This document shows positions 19,587-29,150 of a stretch of DNA of 64,000 nucleotides, piece by piece; positions within the stretch are counted from its first letter, which is position 1, and each line of letters begins with the position of its first letter. The notes beneath the pieces were generated by a model. The model did no database searches, was not told the origin of the DNA, and saw only the letters and a program-made list of their open reading frames with translations. This DNA is from Paracoccaceae bacterium. Its GTDB lineage: Bacteria > Pseudomonadota > Alphaproteobacteria > Rhodobacterales > Rhodobacteraceae. The stretch covers positions 62,001 through 126,000 of the forward strand of contig CACBXB010000002.1 in NCBI GenBank assembly GCA_902543185.1, given 5' to 3'. The translations under genes and the position numbers were made by a program.

Positions 19587-20647
19587 TGTTCAAAACCTGG
19601 TGGGCAAGAGGCCTGTTTTGGAAATAAAGATAGTGCTTTAAATAAAGCACCCATCTCTTTTGGATGGGTCAAGCGCCTATGTGCAGAAATATGACTTTCC
19701 AAATCCTTCCCAATTAAATTTTTTGCTAAATTTTGTGCGCGTTCAGTTATCCCTAGTCTTTCGAGCAGGGCTCCTTGAGTAGTCAACTTACTAAAAGTGC
19801 ATCCAGAATTGGTGGCAAGAATTTCAAAATCCACGTGTGCGGTGATATCAGCCTCTCCTGGCGAAACAAAAATGTCACAATACTCATGATTTTTCACTGC
19901 CTGTAAAGTATCACCCAGAGAGCGCCAGTCACCATAATCTATGAAAATAGCTAAACCGCCAAAATTATTTATATGTTTGCCAATATTTTTAGAAATCTGA
20001 GCCGCAGCTATATTCAATTCCACGATATCTCCATCACGAGTATCAGCGAGCCTGTCTTTTAAGATCTCATTTCGGGTTGGTTTTTCTTCCAAACCAAATT
20101 CCAGGTTGTCTTTGGAAATCTGAACAACTCTTTTAAAAAAATTGTCGCCTTTTCGAATAAATTGATCAATTGGCAATGCGTCAAAAAACTCATTAGCTAC
20201 CAGAAATAAATGCTTATTTTCAAAACTCGGCAATTTTTCATGCCACGATATCTTGTATTCTGATAGAGTTTTTTTTTGCAAACTCCTTAAATTTGGTGAT
20301 GCCTCTATTAAATGAATTTCGATTGCATCGAGGAACTCAGGATGATTTTTTAATGTCCTCAGTATATCGGCCATCATTGTTCCTTTTCCTGGACCTAGTT
20401 CGGCAAGTATAATTTTAGAAGGAGAGCCCTGATCTATCCAGGTTTGTAATATTGATATGGCTAGCAGCTCACCAAACATTTGTGAAATTTCAGGGGCAGT
20501 TGTGAAATCGCCTTTGATACCAAAAACAGGTTCTTTAGTGTAGTAACCGTAACTTGTATGCAAAAGACATTGTTCAATATAGTTTGATAAGGGCATAGGA
20601 CCGTCAGTCTTAATTTTATCTACTAATATAGATTTCAAGTTTTTCAC
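19583..20647 (-). CDS. SAM-dependent methyltransferase, MidA/NDUFAF7 family
   Basis: The bacterial counterpart of mitochondrial NDUFAF7, which methylates an arginine of complex I subunit NDUFS2. The 354-residue protein has YIEQCLLHTSYGYYT near the start, FTTAPEISQMFGELL, the SAM-binding ELGPGKGTMMADIL, and NEFFDALPIDQF, all typical. That the bacterial protein acts on complex I is inference from the eukaryotic family. It overlaps both lgt and pgeF by four bases, so the three genes are translated together. Confidence 0.88.
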   Translation of the reverse strand: MKNLKSILVDKIKTDGPMPLSNYIEQCLLHTSYGYYTKEPVFGIKGDFTTAPEISQMFGELLAISILQTWIDQGSPSKIILAELGPGKGTMMADILRTLKNHPEFLDAIEIHLIEASPNLRSLQKKTLSEYKISWHEKLPSFENKHLFLVANEFFDALPIDQFIRKGDNFFKRVVQISKDNLEFGLEEKPTRNEILKDRLADTRDGDIVELNIAAAQISKNIGKHINNFGGLAIFIDYGDWRSLGDTLQAVKNHEYCDIFVSPGEADITAHVDFEILATNSGCTFSKLTTQGALLERLGITERAQNLAKNLIGKDLESHISAHRRLTHPKEMGALFKALSLFPKQASCPPGFEQ

Positions 20648-21531
20648 TTTGGATCACTTCGTTTAGATGTAAAAAACAAAATAATACCTATAGCTATCAT
20701 TGGTAGCGACAATGCTTGCCCCATAGTTATACCTGTTTCACCAAGTTGGATAAAGAAACCCATTGGATTTTTCACACTCTGAAATTGCTGGTCTGGCTGC
20801 CTGAATAATTCAACGAAGCAGCGTGATAATCCATATCCAATAAAAAATATACCAGCCAGAAAACCAGGCCTCATAAAAGCATTTTTTCTGAAAGCGAGAT
20901 ACATCATTAAAAGGAATAAAATTAATCCTTCAAGTATTGCTTCATAAATCTGAGAGGGATGTCTTATACAAGGAGCAATAATTTCTTCACACACAGATCT
21001 GGAATGCGGGCTAGTGACTATAACGCCCCATGGCACATCTGTAACTCTTCCCCAAAGCTCATCATTAACAAAATTTGTCACACGGCCGAGCCCGAGGCCA
21101 ATTGGTGTACCCAAAGCTAGTAAATCAGCACCTGATCGAAGTGGAACAGAGTTTTTACGAAAAAATACAAAACTTGTAGTCGCCACGCCAATTAAGCCAC
21201 CATGAAAAGACATACCCCCCTGCCAGACATAAAACACCTCAAGCAAATTTTTCAGATAGTATTCAGGATTATAGAAAATGACAAAACCCAGACGACCCCC
21301 AATTATTATTCCCAACACACAATAAGACATCAAATCTTCGAGTTTTGTTGGATTAAGTGGAGGAGTATTTTTTTGCCATAATTCATTTTTTTTAAGAGCA
21401 GAGGCAGCTAGGCGCCAACATGCGACTATCCCTAAAATATAAGCCATGGCATACCAATAAAGGGTAAATGTAAAACCGCCCAACGAAATGGTGAAAATAT
21501 CTGGCCTTATGCCTTCTGGAAATGGGATCAT
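20644..21531 (-). CDS. lgt: Prolipoprotein diacylglyceryl transferase
   Basis: Inner-membrane enzyme that attaches diacylglycerol to the lipobox cysteine of lipoproteins, the first maturation step. The 295-residue protein has about seven membrane segments and the Lgt signature GRxxNFxNxELxG as GRVTNFVNDELWG near residue 150, plus GGMSFHGGLIG before it and RHPSQIYEA after it. First gene of the lgt-midA-pgeF unit and divergent from ubiK over a 105-base spacer that contains the 10-bp palindrome AAGTATACTT at 21612-21621. Confidence 0.97.
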   Translation of the reverse strand: MIPFPEGIRPDIFTISLGGFTFTLYWYAMAYILGIVACWRLAASALKKNELWQKNTPPLNPTKLEDLMSYCVLGIIIGGRLGFVIFYNPEYYLKNLLEVFYVWQGGMSFHGGLIGVATTSFVFFRKNSVPLRSGADLLALGTPIGLGLGRVTNFVNDELWGRVTDVPWGVIVTSPHSRSVCEEIIAPCIRHPSQIYEAILEGLILFLLMMYLAFRKNAFMRPGFLAGIFFIGYGLSRCFVELFRQPDQQFQSVKNPMGFFIQLGETGITMGQALSLPMIAIGIILFFTSKRSDPK

Positions 21532-21636
21532 CGTTTTCTCCTAACTCTTCGTGCCGCGAGATGATATTAAAAGTCAACCTTGAGATAAGCCGCAATTTGC
21601 CCCATATACTTAAGTATACTTCAATTGGAGATATTT

Positions 21637-21885
21637 ATGCAGTCACGAAATAAAATTTTGGATGATGTTTCTCAACTTATGACGAATGCTATGGGAGTGG
21701 CCCAAGGAGCACGCGAAGAAGCGGAAACAGCAGTAAAGTCTATTATAGATAGGTGGTTAGCAGATCACGATTTTGTAACACGTGAAGAATTTGATGCCGT
21801 AAAAGCAATGGCCCTAAAAGCGCGAGAAGAAAACGAAAATTTGAAAATGCGCTTGGACGCTATAGAAAAAAAGCGCAAAAAATAG
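21637..21885 (+). CDS. ubiK: Accessory factor UbiK family protein (BMFP domain)
   Basis: An 82-residue coiled-coil protein. UbiK in enterobacteria helps assemble the ubiquinone biosynthesis complex and may tie it to the membrane. The pattern LDDVSQLMTNAMGVAQGAREEAE, then DHDFVTREEFDAVKAMALKARE and a Lys-rich end fits the family. ATG 21637 is preceded by GGAG at six bases; a TTG four codons upstream is unlikely because it overlaps that site. A strong terminator follows. Confidence 0.85.
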   Translation: MQSRNKILDDVSQLMTNAMGVAQGAREEAETAVKSIIDRWLADHDFVTREEFDAVKAMALKAREENENLKMRLDAIEKKRKK

Positions 21886-21915
21886 CTCTCTTGTTTTTTG
21901 GTTTGAGCACCTTTT

Positions 21916-21968
21916 AAAATTCGGAAGACATTAAAAGATATCTCTTCCGAATTTTTTTTATTTTTTTT
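21916..21968 (+). terminator. Rho-independent terminator after ubiK
   Basis: AAAATTCGGAAGA (21916-21928) pairs perfectly with TCTTCCGAATTTT (21943-21955) around a 14-base loop and runs into a long T tract. A 13-bp stem with T tract is a confident terminator. Confidence 0.88.
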
Positions 21969-22002
21969 TAAAATTCCTCTTTACAGAATGAGAAAAGCAC
22001 AT

Positions 22003-22062
22003 CACCATATGTAGTGTAGGGTGGTGTAAAAACCACAGCAATTTGAGCAGGCACCAATTGCT
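22003..22062 (+). promoter_or_regulatory. Structured leader upstream of ybjN with competing hairpins
   Basis: Three pairings are visible. CACCA (22003-22007) can pair with TGGTG (22022-22026). GTGGT (22021-22025) can instead pair with ACCAC (22032-22036) across a 6-base loop. AGCAATT (22037-22043) pairs with AATTGCT (22056-22062). The first two share bases and exclude each other. The region lies 48-107 bases before the ybjN start. This could be an attenuator or a protein- or ligand-responsive leader; no known riboswitch class is recognised. Confidence 0.35.
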
Positions 22063-22109
22063 TGGGGAATTAGCCAGGTCGCAAGCAAAACAACAAAATG
22101 AGGTGACGC

Positions 22110-22610
22110 ATGGCACAGGCTGAAATGTTTTTAGAAGACGAAATTCACCCCATTGATATTGTGGAACATCTTGCAGAACATCATGAATGGGAATTTGATA
22201 GAATAGAAGAAAATCAGATTGCTATGGCGGTTCAAGGGCAATGGAGAACATATTCAATCACACTAGCATGGTCTGGTTTTGATGAAACTTTACGTCTCAT
22301 TTGCTCATTTGAAATGGAGCCACCCAGAGATAAATTGAAAGATCTCTATGAAACATTAAACGTTGCAAATGATAGGTGTTGGACTGGAGCATTTACGTTT
22401 TGGGAAGAACAGAAGCTGATGGTGTATCGGTACGGTCTCGTCCTTTCCGGTGGCCAAATCGCAACCCCTGAACAAATTGATACCTTGATTTCATCTGCTG
22501 TTCTTACAGCTGAAAAGTATTACCCTGCTTTTCAATTAGTAATATATGATAATCAATCCCCAGATAGAGCGATGCAAGTAGCCATTGCGGAGGCGTATGG
22601 TCACGCTTAA
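22110..22610 (+). CDS. YbjN domain-containing protein
   Basis: A 166-residue soluble protein of the YbjN family, which has a chaperone-like fold resembling type III secretion chaperones and a poorly defined role in stress and motility. Family features seen are the N-terminal IDIVEHLAEHHEWEFDR, the RTYSITLAWSGFDETLRLIC strand region, and NDRCWTGAFTFWEEQKLMVYRYGL. GAGGTGA precedes the ATG. It sits 33 bases before proC on the same strand. The leader before it is unusually structured. Confidence 0.85.
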   Translation: MAQAEMFLEDEIHPIDIVEHLAEHHEWEFDRIEENQIAMAVQGQWRTYSITLAWSGFDETLRLICSFEMEPPRDKLKDLYETLNVANDRCWTGAFTFWEEQKLMVYRYGLVLSGGQIATPEQIDTLISSAVLTAEKYYPAFQLVIYDNQSPDRAMQVAIAEAYGHA

Positions 22611-22643
22611 GGTTAGATTATCAGAAGTAATAGCGAGCTATAG

Positions 22644-23459
22644 ATGAATTTAGATGACATTAAGGCGCGAGGCCTTATCCTCATCGGGTGTGGTAAAATG
22701 GGTTCAGCAATGCTTGCAGGATGGTTGGATTCTGGGATACCTGCGTCCAGTATTTGGATATCAGACCCACAACCTAGTGCTTGGCTGGCTACAACGGGCG
22801 TGAATTTAAATAATAGTTTACCAGATAATCCTGCCGTTTGTTTAATTGCCGTAAAGCCACAAATTATCTTCGAGGCTATTTCAAAATTAAATGGCTATAA
22901 AAAGAGCGAAACATTATTTATCTCAATCGCTGCTGGAATAACGCTCAAACAATTAGAGCAGGCAATTTCTTCTGATAGTGTAATCATAAGAGCTATGCCA
23001 AACACTCCCTCAGCAGTTGGTAAAGGAATTACAGCGCTTATTGGTAATTCTGCAGCCAAAAATGAGCATATTTTAATTTCTAAAATATTATTGGAGAAAA
23101 TAAGTGAGGTAGTTCAGCTGGAACATGAAGATCAGATGGATATAGTAACTGGGCTTTCAGGTTCGGGACCTGCATATGTTTTTTATTTAATTGAGTCTCT
23201 CACAAACGCTGGAATTGAACTAGGTCTTTCTAAAGAGAAAGCATTACATTTAGCAAAAGCTACTGTAGCTGGTTCTGGAGCTTTGGCGATGAGTTCTACA
23301 GAAAACCCAAGTGTATTAAGAGAAAATGTGACCAGTCCAAATGGCACCACACAAGCTGGCTTAGAAATTCTAATGGACAAAAAATATGGCTTGGGGCCTT
23401 TAATTAAAAGTACTGTTGAAGCTGCTGCAAAAAGATCAAAAGAGCTAGGTAATGGATGA
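22644..23459 (+). CDS. proC: Pyrroline-5-carboxylate reductase
   Basis: Makes proline from pyrroline-5-carboxylate with NAD(P)H. The 271-residue protein begins with a Rossmann loop (LIGCGKMGSAM), has AVKPQ, the RAMPNTPSAVGKG motif, and the C-terminal signature GLSGSGPAYVF plus ENVTSPNGTTQAGLE. Its stop overlaps the csaA-like start by eight bases, so the two are coupled. Confidence 0.97.
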   Translation: MNLDDIKARGLILIGCGKMGSAMLAGWLDSGIPASSIWISDPQPSAWLATTGVNLNNSLPDNPAVCLIAVKPQIIFEAISKLNGYKKSETLFISIAAGITLKQLEQAISSDSVIIRAMPNTPSAVGKGITALIGNSAAKNEHILISKILLEKISEVVQLEHEDQMDIVTGLSGSGPAYVFYLIESLTNAGIELGLSKEKALHLAKATVAGSGALAMSSTENPSVLRENVTSPNGTTQAGLEILMDKKYGLGPLIKSTVEAAAKRSKELGNG

Positions 23460-23790
23460 AATTAATTTTGAACATTTTCTTGCCGTCGATATTCGCGTTG
23501 GCACTATTCTTCGGGCAGAAGAATTTCCCGAAGCACGGAAGCCAGCGGTAAAACTTTGGGTTGATTTTGGCCCAGAAATTGGAGAGAAAAAATCGTCGGC
23601 ACAGATCACAGACCATTATAATTACGATATTTTAGTGGGCAAGCAGGTGATGGGTGTTGTTAATTTTCCACGAAGACAAATAGGTTCTTTTATGTCCGAA
23701 GTTTTAATACTAGGTTTTATGGACACTAATGGATCAGTTATCTTAGCAGTCCCAGACAAACTTACACCTAATGGATCTGCTTTATGTTAG
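23452..23790 (+). CDS. CsaA-like tRNA-binding domain protein
   Basis: A 112-residue single OB-fold protein of the CsaA/tRNA-binding (methionyl-tRNA synthetase C-terminal) type. The pattern FLAVDIRVGTILRAEEFPEARKPAVKLWVDFG and SEVLILGFMDTNGSVILAVPDK is typical. CsaA has secretion-chaperone activity in Bacillus; whether that applies here is unknown. It starts inside the proC end and is convergent with tdk eight bases away. Confidence 0.88.
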   Translation: MDEINFEHFLAVDIRVGTILRAEEFPEARKPAVKLWVDFGPEIGEKKSSAQITDHYNYDILVGKQVMGVVNFPRRQIGSFMSEVLILGFMDTNGSVILAVPDKLTPNGSALC

Positions 23791-23798
23791 ATTTTATT

Positions 23799-24377
23799 TC
23801 ATTCGCCAATAGCTTCACGCCAGTGACGACGACATAATGAAATGTAGGTTTCATTGCCTCCTATTTGGATCTGAGCTCCATCTTTAATCACTGCACCGTT
23901 TTCATCCTGCCGTATCACCATAGTGGCTTTTTTACCGCAATGGCAAATTGTTCTAATTTCGCGCATCTCGTCTGCTAAAGCCAATAGCGCGGCGGATCCG
24001 GGAAATAACTTGCCTCGAAAGTCTACCCTCAATCCATAGCACATTACTGGAACTTTTAAGTCATCAACCACACGGGCTAGTTGCCAAACTTGCTCCTCAG
24101 ATAAAAATTGGGCTTCGTCTATGAAGACACAAGAGCAAGGTCCTTTTCCCAGTCTTAAATCAATTTTTTGAAACATATTTTCTTTGGAATCAAAAGTATC
24201 GGCATCGGATGCAATACCTATTCGTGACCCTATTTTTCCATCACCGGCTCTTTTGTCAAAGCCCGCTGTAATAAGATAGGTCTTCATTCCTCTCTCATGG
24301 TAATTATGAGAGGCTTGAAGTAAAAGTGTAGATTTGCCAGCATTCATTGTGGAGTATTGAAAATATAACTTTGCCAT
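23799..24377 (-). CDS. tdk: Thymidine kinase (type II)
   Basis: Salvages thymidine to dTMP. The 192-residue protein has the Walker A loop MNAGKSTLLLQ at about residues 11-21, the Walker B-like VFIDEAQFL, the substrate lasso region ending GNETYISLCRRHW, and zinc cysteines in ICHCGKKA and SLCRRHW. A 17-bp dyad lies 28 bases upstream of the start. It is convergent with the csaA-like gene. Confidence 0.96.
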   Translation of the reverse strand: MAKLYFQYSTMNAGKSTLLLQASHNYHERGMKTYLITAGFDKRAGDGKIGSRIGIASDADTFDSKENMFQKIDLRLGKGPCSCVFIDEAQFLSEEQVWQLARVVDDLKVPVMCYGLRVDFRGKLFPGSAALLALADEMREIRTICHCGKKATMVIRQDENGAVIKDGAQIQIGGNETYISLCRRHWREAIGE

Positions 24378-24404
24378 AAAATCAGCAATGCCGCTAATAT
24401 CTTA

Positions 24405-24421
24405 TTTTGACAAGATCAAAA
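24405..24421. promoter_or_regulatory. Inverted repeat upstream of tdk
   Basis: TTTTGA, five bases, TCAAAA: a perfect six-base dyad 28 bases before the tdk start on the minus strand. It could be an operator, but AT-rich repeats of this size occur by chance. Confidence 0.22.
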
Positions 24422-24529
24422 CTTAGAGTTTGGTCAAAAAATTATGATCAATAAAATTTGCTTTTAATTTTAAATTTTTGAAATTATTTTTCAGTAGAAG
24501 TGATTTTATTTTGAGTTAAGGCTCTTGAA

Positions 24530-25060
24530 TTAATTTCCTTCAAATTCGCATAAAATATGAGTAGATACTCCCATTTGTTCCAGTTTTTTGCTTCCGCCCA
24601 AGTCTGGTAAGTTTACAATGAAAGAGCACCCCAAAATTTCTCCACCTAGTTTTTCTACTAAAGCTATGCCAGCTTCCGCTGTACCTCCAGTTGCAAGCAG
24701 ATCATCTACTATAAGGACTTTATCTCCGGCGGATAATGCATCTTCGTGTATCTCTAAGGTAGCTTTTCCGTATTCTAATTCATAATCTTGAGCTATTGTT
24801 TTACTTGGAAGTTTTCCTTTTTTCCGGATCGGGATAAAACCACACTCCAATTCTTTAGCAATTGCCCCACCAATTATAAATCCCCTTGCCTCTAGACCTA
24901 TAACTTTATCAACGTTTGCCTTTTTGTAGGGTTCTGTGAGCCTATTTATACATTCCTGAAAGCCTTTAGCATCATCAAATAGAGTAGTCACATCTCTAAA
25001 CATGATACCCTCAATTGGAAAATCGGGAATTGTTCTTATAAGATCTTTGATTAATGACAT
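24530..25060 (-). CDS. apt: Adenine phosphoribosyltransferase
   Basis: Makes AMP from adenine and PRPP. The protein (176 residues from the chosen start) carries the Apt N-terminus ([21 protein letters not shown]), the [14 protein letters not shown] loop, and the PRPP-binding motif [14 protein letters not shown] near residue 125. ATG 25060 fits family N-termini; an earlier ATG at 25102 would add 14 residues. It lies 152 bases upstream of tdk, both nucleotide salvage genes on the minus strand, with no shared signal seen. Confidence 0.95.
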   Translation of the reverse strand: MSLIKDLIRTIPDFPIEGIMFRDVTTLFDDAKGFQECINRLTEPYKKANVDKVIGLEARGFIIGGAIAKELECGFIPIRKKGKLPSKTIAQDYELEYGKATLEIHEDALSAGDKVLIVDDLLATGGTAEAGIALVEKLGGEILGCSFIVNLPDLGGSKKLEQMGVSTHILCEFEGN

Positions 25061-25281
25061 TTCCAAAGCTTTCTGCTCATTAAGATGATTTAAATACCAC
25101 ATTTGCCGGCGCTTTGTATTTTATTGGAATTCTAAACAGTGGTAAACTAGTCAGATACACTTAGTTAAGAAAAATTACTTCCATCTACTTATACCATTTT
25201 GAGTTTTGTGAAGCATACGGCTTTTAAATTTGTTCAATCTCGATTAGTGACACACTCAGATATTAATTGGAAACCCTGTCG

Positions 25282-26910
25282 ATGAAACAAACACTTCTAA
25301 ATGCTTTTGCCACTTTGAACAAATCCGATTTGAATTTTATGAATGATGAAGGTTTAAGTATTTCTCGAGTTAGAACGGAGCTCTTGTCCGGGCTAACTGT
25401 TGCTTTAGCTCTGATTCCAGAAGCTGTAGCGTTTGCTTTTGTCGCTGGTGTGCATCCTTTGGTTGGATTATACGCGGCCTTTCTTGTAGGCTTGGTGACC
25501 TCAGTTTTGGGAGGGCGGCCAGGTATGATTTCTGGCGCTACCGGTGCACTGGCGGTGGTTATGGTTGCGCTAGTTGCAGAACATGGCGTGGAATATTTAT
25601 TTGCCACTGTAGTTTTAATGGGAATTTTGCAAATTATTGCTGGAGTTATGCAATGGGGAAAGTTTATCCGTTTGGTTCCTCATCCAGTAATGCTAGGTTT
25701 TGTTAATGGACTAGCTATCGTCATATTTTTGGCCCAATTAACTCAATTTAAAGTACCTGGAACGACTGAAGTTTCTGGTCATGGTTCGTCAGGAGGCGAA
25801 TGGCTTAGTGGGGGCTCCTTATATATGATGCTAGCTTTAGTGGTTCTGACAATGTTTATTATCTATATTATGCCGCGCATTACGCGAATTATCCCATCGC
25901 CTCTTGCTGGTATAGGCGTTGTGGCAGGCCTGGTGATTTTCTTTGGTTTAGATGTGCCTAGAGTTGGTGACATGGCTTCAATTCAAGGAACTTTGCCGCC
26001 GTTTCATCTTCCATCTGTTCCATTAAACTGGGAAACTCTGGAAATTATATTTCCATATGCTGTTATTTTAGCGGCCATTGGCTTAATTGAAAGTCTTTTG
26101 ACACTAAATTTGGTAGGAGAAATGACAGGGAAAAGAGGAGGTGCAAGTCAGGAATGTATAGCCCAGGGACTTGCTAATACCGCAACTGGTTTTTTTGGTG
26201 GAATGGGCGGATGTGCTATGATCGGTCAGTCTATGATCAATGTTAAGTCGGGTGGTAGAACGCGGATAGCTGGGATTGCTGCGGCACTTTTCCTTCTGAT
26301 TTTTATACTAGTTGGAGCTCCTATAATTGAGATGATACCATTAGCGGCACTTGTTGGCGTTATGTTTATGGTCGTAATAGGAACCTTTGCCTGGAATTCT
26401 TTTAAAATTCTAAGAAGAGTTCCGTTTACAGACGCGTTTGTGACAATTCTGGTTACTATTGTTACGGTCATTTCAGATCTCGCGGTAGCGGTCGTTGTCG
26501 GTGTCATTGTTTCAGCTTTAGCTTACGCTTGGAACAACGCCAGGAGAATTCACGCCCATACTGAAATTTCGGAGACTGGCGCCAAAATTTATCGTATTCA
26601 AGGCCCTTTATTTTTTGGCTCTTCTGACGGGTTTTTAGAGTTATTTGACGTTCTAAATGATCCTAATGAAGTTATTATTGAGTTTTCAGATAGCCGAGTA
26701 GTAGATCAATCAGCGCTGCAGGCAATAGAGGCTGTAGCTGGTAAATATGAACTTGCTAATAAGCGTATTCAACTTAGACATCTTAGCCGTGACTGCCATA
26801 GCTTGCTGACAAAAGCTGGGCATCTAGTCATAGATAGTGATGACGATCCAGATTATGCTCTTGCTGTGAACTATTCAGTCAAAACTGGTATTTTAGATGG
26901 AGGACATTAA
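25282..26910 (+). CDS. SulP family anion transporter with STAS domain
   Basis: Inner-membrane transporter of the SLC26/SulP family; members carry sulfate, bicarbonate, dicarboxylates or other anions. The 542-residue protein starts the transmembrane part with ELLSGLTVALALIPEAVAFAFVAG, a family signature, and continues through about 12 hydrophobic segments (GGMGGCAMIGQSMIN in the core domain). Residues about 430-542 form a cytosolic STAS domain (VIIEFSDSRVVDQSALQAIEAV). Substrate cannot be assigned. The start is taken as ATG 25282 rather than TTG 25267. It abuts argF, which is convergent. Confidence 0.92.
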   Translation: MKQTLLNAFATLNKSDLNFMNDEGLSISRVRTELLSGLTVALALIPEAVAFAFVAGVHPLVGLYAAFLVGLVTSVLGGRPGMISGATGALAVVMVALVAEHGVEYLFATVVLMGILQIIAGVMQWGKFIRLVPHPVMLGFVNGLAIVIFLAQLTQFKVPGTTEVSGHGSSGGEWLSGGSLYMMLALVVLTMFIIYIMPRITRIIPSPLAGIGVVAGLVIFFGLDVPRVGDMASIQGTLPPFHLPSVPLNWETLEIIFPYAVILAAIGLIESLLTLNLVGEMTGKRGGASQECIAQGLANTATGFFGGMGGCAMIGQSMINVKSGGRTRIAGIAAALFLLIFILVGAPIIEMIPLAALVGVMFMVVIGTFAWNSFKILRRVPFTDAFVTILVTIVTVISDLAVAVVVGVIVSALAYAWNNARRIHAHTEISETGAKIYRIQGPLFFGSSDGFLELFDVLNDPNEVIIEFSDSRVVDQSALQAIEAVAGKYELANKRIQLRHLSRDCHSLLTKAGHLVIDSDDDPDYALAVNYSVKTGILDGGH

Positions 26911-27837
26911 CTATTTTGATAGGCACCAGCGCATTATGGCTTTCTGCACATGCAGACGATTTTCCGCTTCGTCAAATATAACCGAGTTTTTCCCGTCCAT
27001 AACACTTGAAGTTGCTTCTTCATTTCTGTGAGCCGGCAAACAATGCATAAATAGAACATCTTTACTTGCTCTAGACATTAGTTCCTCGTTTACTTGAAAT
27101 GGTTCTAGTAGATTATGTCTTTCTCGTTTTATCTCTGGATTATCATGCATGCTTACCCAGGTATCAGTAGCTATTAGGTCTGCGTCTTTGATTGCGGACA
27201 TTGGGTCCCTATCTATTTCAAAATTAATTCCTAGATTATTGGTATTTTCAGTTAAATTTTTTGATGGATCTAATTCTTTTGGTCCCGAAAAAACGAGTGA
27301 GAAATTAAATTTTTCAGCAGCCTGTAAAAAGCTATTAAAAACGTTATTGCCATCACCGAACCAAACAACCTTTTTACCTTTTATCGATCCACGCTTTTCC
27401 TCAAATGTCATAATATCAGCCATTATTTGGCAAGGATGGCTTTCGTTAGTCAATCCATTGATAACCGGTACTGTTGAATATTTAGCCATCTCATATAACG
27501 TCTGGCTTTCAAATGTTCTTAACATAATTAAATCCACATAACGACTTAATACGCGGGCCGTATCGGATATAGTCTCGCCTTGCCCAAGTTGCATTTCAGT
27601 CCCTGAAAGTAGTATCGGTTGCCCTCCTAGTTGTCGAACACCGACGTCAAAGCTTGTTCTTGTTCTGGTGGAGGGTTTTTCAAAGACTAGAGCAACAATA
27701 TGCTTACTTAATGGTTGGCCTTCGTCACGTGCTCCTTTTGGCAGACCAATCCTGGCGTTCTTCATCATTTTGGCTTGTTCGAGTATGCCTGTAAGGTCTT
27801 GGATAGGCGTGTCGCTTATATTTAAAAAATTCTTCAT
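26911..27837 (-). CDS. argF: Ornithine carbamoyltransferase
   Basis: Forms citrulline from ornithine and carbamoyl phosphate in arginine synthesis. The protein (308 residues from ATG 27837) carries the carbamoyl-phosphate loop [14 protein letters not shown], the [11 protein letters not shown] segment, and the ornithine-site [10 protein letters not shown] near the C-terminus. A TTG start three codons earlier is possible. It lies 26 bases downstream of argD on the same strand, so the two form an operon. Confidence 0.96.
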   Translation of the reverse strand: MKNFLNISDTPIQDLTGILEQAKMMKNARIGLPKGARDEGQPLSKHIVALVFEKPSTRTRTSFDVGVRQLGGQPILLSGTEMQLGQGETISDTARVLSRYVDLIMLRTFESQTLYEMAKYSTVPVINGLTNESHPCQIMADIMTFEEKRGSIKGKKVVWFGDGNNVFNSFLQAAEKFNFSLVFSGPKELDPSKNLTENTNNLGINFEIDRDPMSAIKDADLIATDTWVSMHDNPEIKRERHNLLEPFQVNEELMSRASKDVLFMHCLPAHRNEEATSSVMDGKNSVIFDEAENRLHVQKAIMRWCLSK

Positions 27838-27863
27838 GTTTAACAATTATCTTCGAAAATCTT

Positions 27864-29036
27864 TTATTGAGAAAGAGCTGTCATTACGCCATCTAATTTA
27901 TTCAGCGCTTCGTTTATATCTTTATCAGAAATGGTTAACGGGGGCAAAAGGCGTACAACGTTATCTCCTGCTGGTACCGTTAGTAACTTATTTGAATAAG
28001 CTGCATTTACGACATCTGTATTTTTGACCTTACACTTGAGCCCTAACATGAGACCCTTGCCACGAACTTCCTCAAAAATAGAGGTATTTTTCCTCAAAAG
28101 CTCCAGTAATCCATCATGAAAAAGTTTTGCTTTTCGATTAACATCATATAAAAAATTTGGGTCAGAAATAATATCCATAACCTTTAACCCTATCGAACAA
28201 CCCAAGGGGTTACCCCCATAAGTTGATCCATGAGTCCCAGCGGTCATCCCGCTTGCTGCATTTTCTTTTGCAAGAACAGCTCCTAATGGAAATCCACCAC
28301 CAATACCTTTTGCTACCATCATTATGTCTGGTTCAATTTCTGCCCATTCATGAGCGAATAATTTACCTGTTCGTCCAACGCCACACTGAACTTCATCAAG
28401 AATCAACAAAATGTCTTTTTCGTCACAAATTTCTCGAATTCCCTTTAAACATTGTTCGGGTAGCAATCTAATACCACCTTCTCCCTGAATAGGTTCGATT
28501 AAGATAGCGGCCGTTTTATCTGAAATTGAGCTTTTGATTGCCTCATGATCGCTCCAATTTATGTTTATGAAGCCAGGCAATAAAGGTCCAAATCCCTTGG
28601 TCATCTTTTCAGAGGCCGTTGCTGCTATGCCAGCGGAAGAGCGACCATGAAAAGAACCTTCAAATGTAATTATTTCAGACTTACCGGGATAACCCTTTTC
28701 AAACCAATATTTTCGAGACATTTTAACGGCTAATTCGCAAGACTCAGTTCCAGAGTTTGTAAAAAAAACAGTGTCGGCAAAAGAGTTTGCAACTAATACA
28801 TCTGCTAGGGCACGTTGCTGAGGAATTTTATAAAGGTTTGATACGTGCCAAAGCTTTTCTGCCTGTGACTTTATAATCTTCACAAGATCAGGATGAGCAT
28901 GGCCTAAAGAATTTACTGCAATCCCAGAGGCTAGGTCTAAAAAGTGACTTCCGTCTGCTTCCGTTAACCAAGCACCTTGGCCTTTCACAAATTCTAAGTC
29001 CGCTCGAGCATATGTTGGTAATATAGTGCTGATCAT
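27864..29036 (-). CDS. argD: Acetylornithine aminotransferase (class III PLP)
   Basis: Transaminates N-acetylglutamate semialdehyde in arginine synthesis; relatives also act in lysine synthesis. The 390-residue protein shows FLDLASGIAVNSLGHAHP, FFTNSGTESCE, SFHGRS, LILDEVQCGVGRTGK, and the PLP lysine in AKGIGGGFPLGA near residue 240. First gene of argD-argF. Upstream on its strand, a TTGAAA with a TTTATA-type box 17 bases on could be its promoter. Confidence 0.95.
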   Translation of the reverse strand: MISTILPTYARADLEFVKGQGAWLTEADGSHFLDLASGIAVNSLGHAHPDLVKIIKSQAEKLWHVSNLYKIPQQRALADVLVANSFADTVFFTNSGTESCELAVKMSRKYWFEKGYPGKSEIITFEGSFHGRSSAGIAATASEKMTKGFGPLLPGFININWSDHEAIKSSISDKTAAILIEPIQGEGGIRLLPEQCLKGIREICDEKDILLILDEVQCGVGRTGKLFAHEWAEIEPDIMMVAKGIGGGFPLGAVLAKENAASGMTAGTHGSTYGGNPLGCSIGLKVMDIISDPNFLYDVNRKAKLFHDGLLELLRKNTSIFEEVRGKGLMLGLKCKVKNTDVVNAAYSNKLLTVPAGDNVVRLLPPLTISDKDINEALNKLDGVMTALSQ

Positions 29037-29150
29037 AATCCACTATTAAATTATTTGTTACTAAAAGCTGGTGTATAACCTATATAAAGGTCAGGACAAA
29101 CTATTTTTCAAACCATAGCACCTTCGAGGCTATTACAGAGGTTCTTTTTT

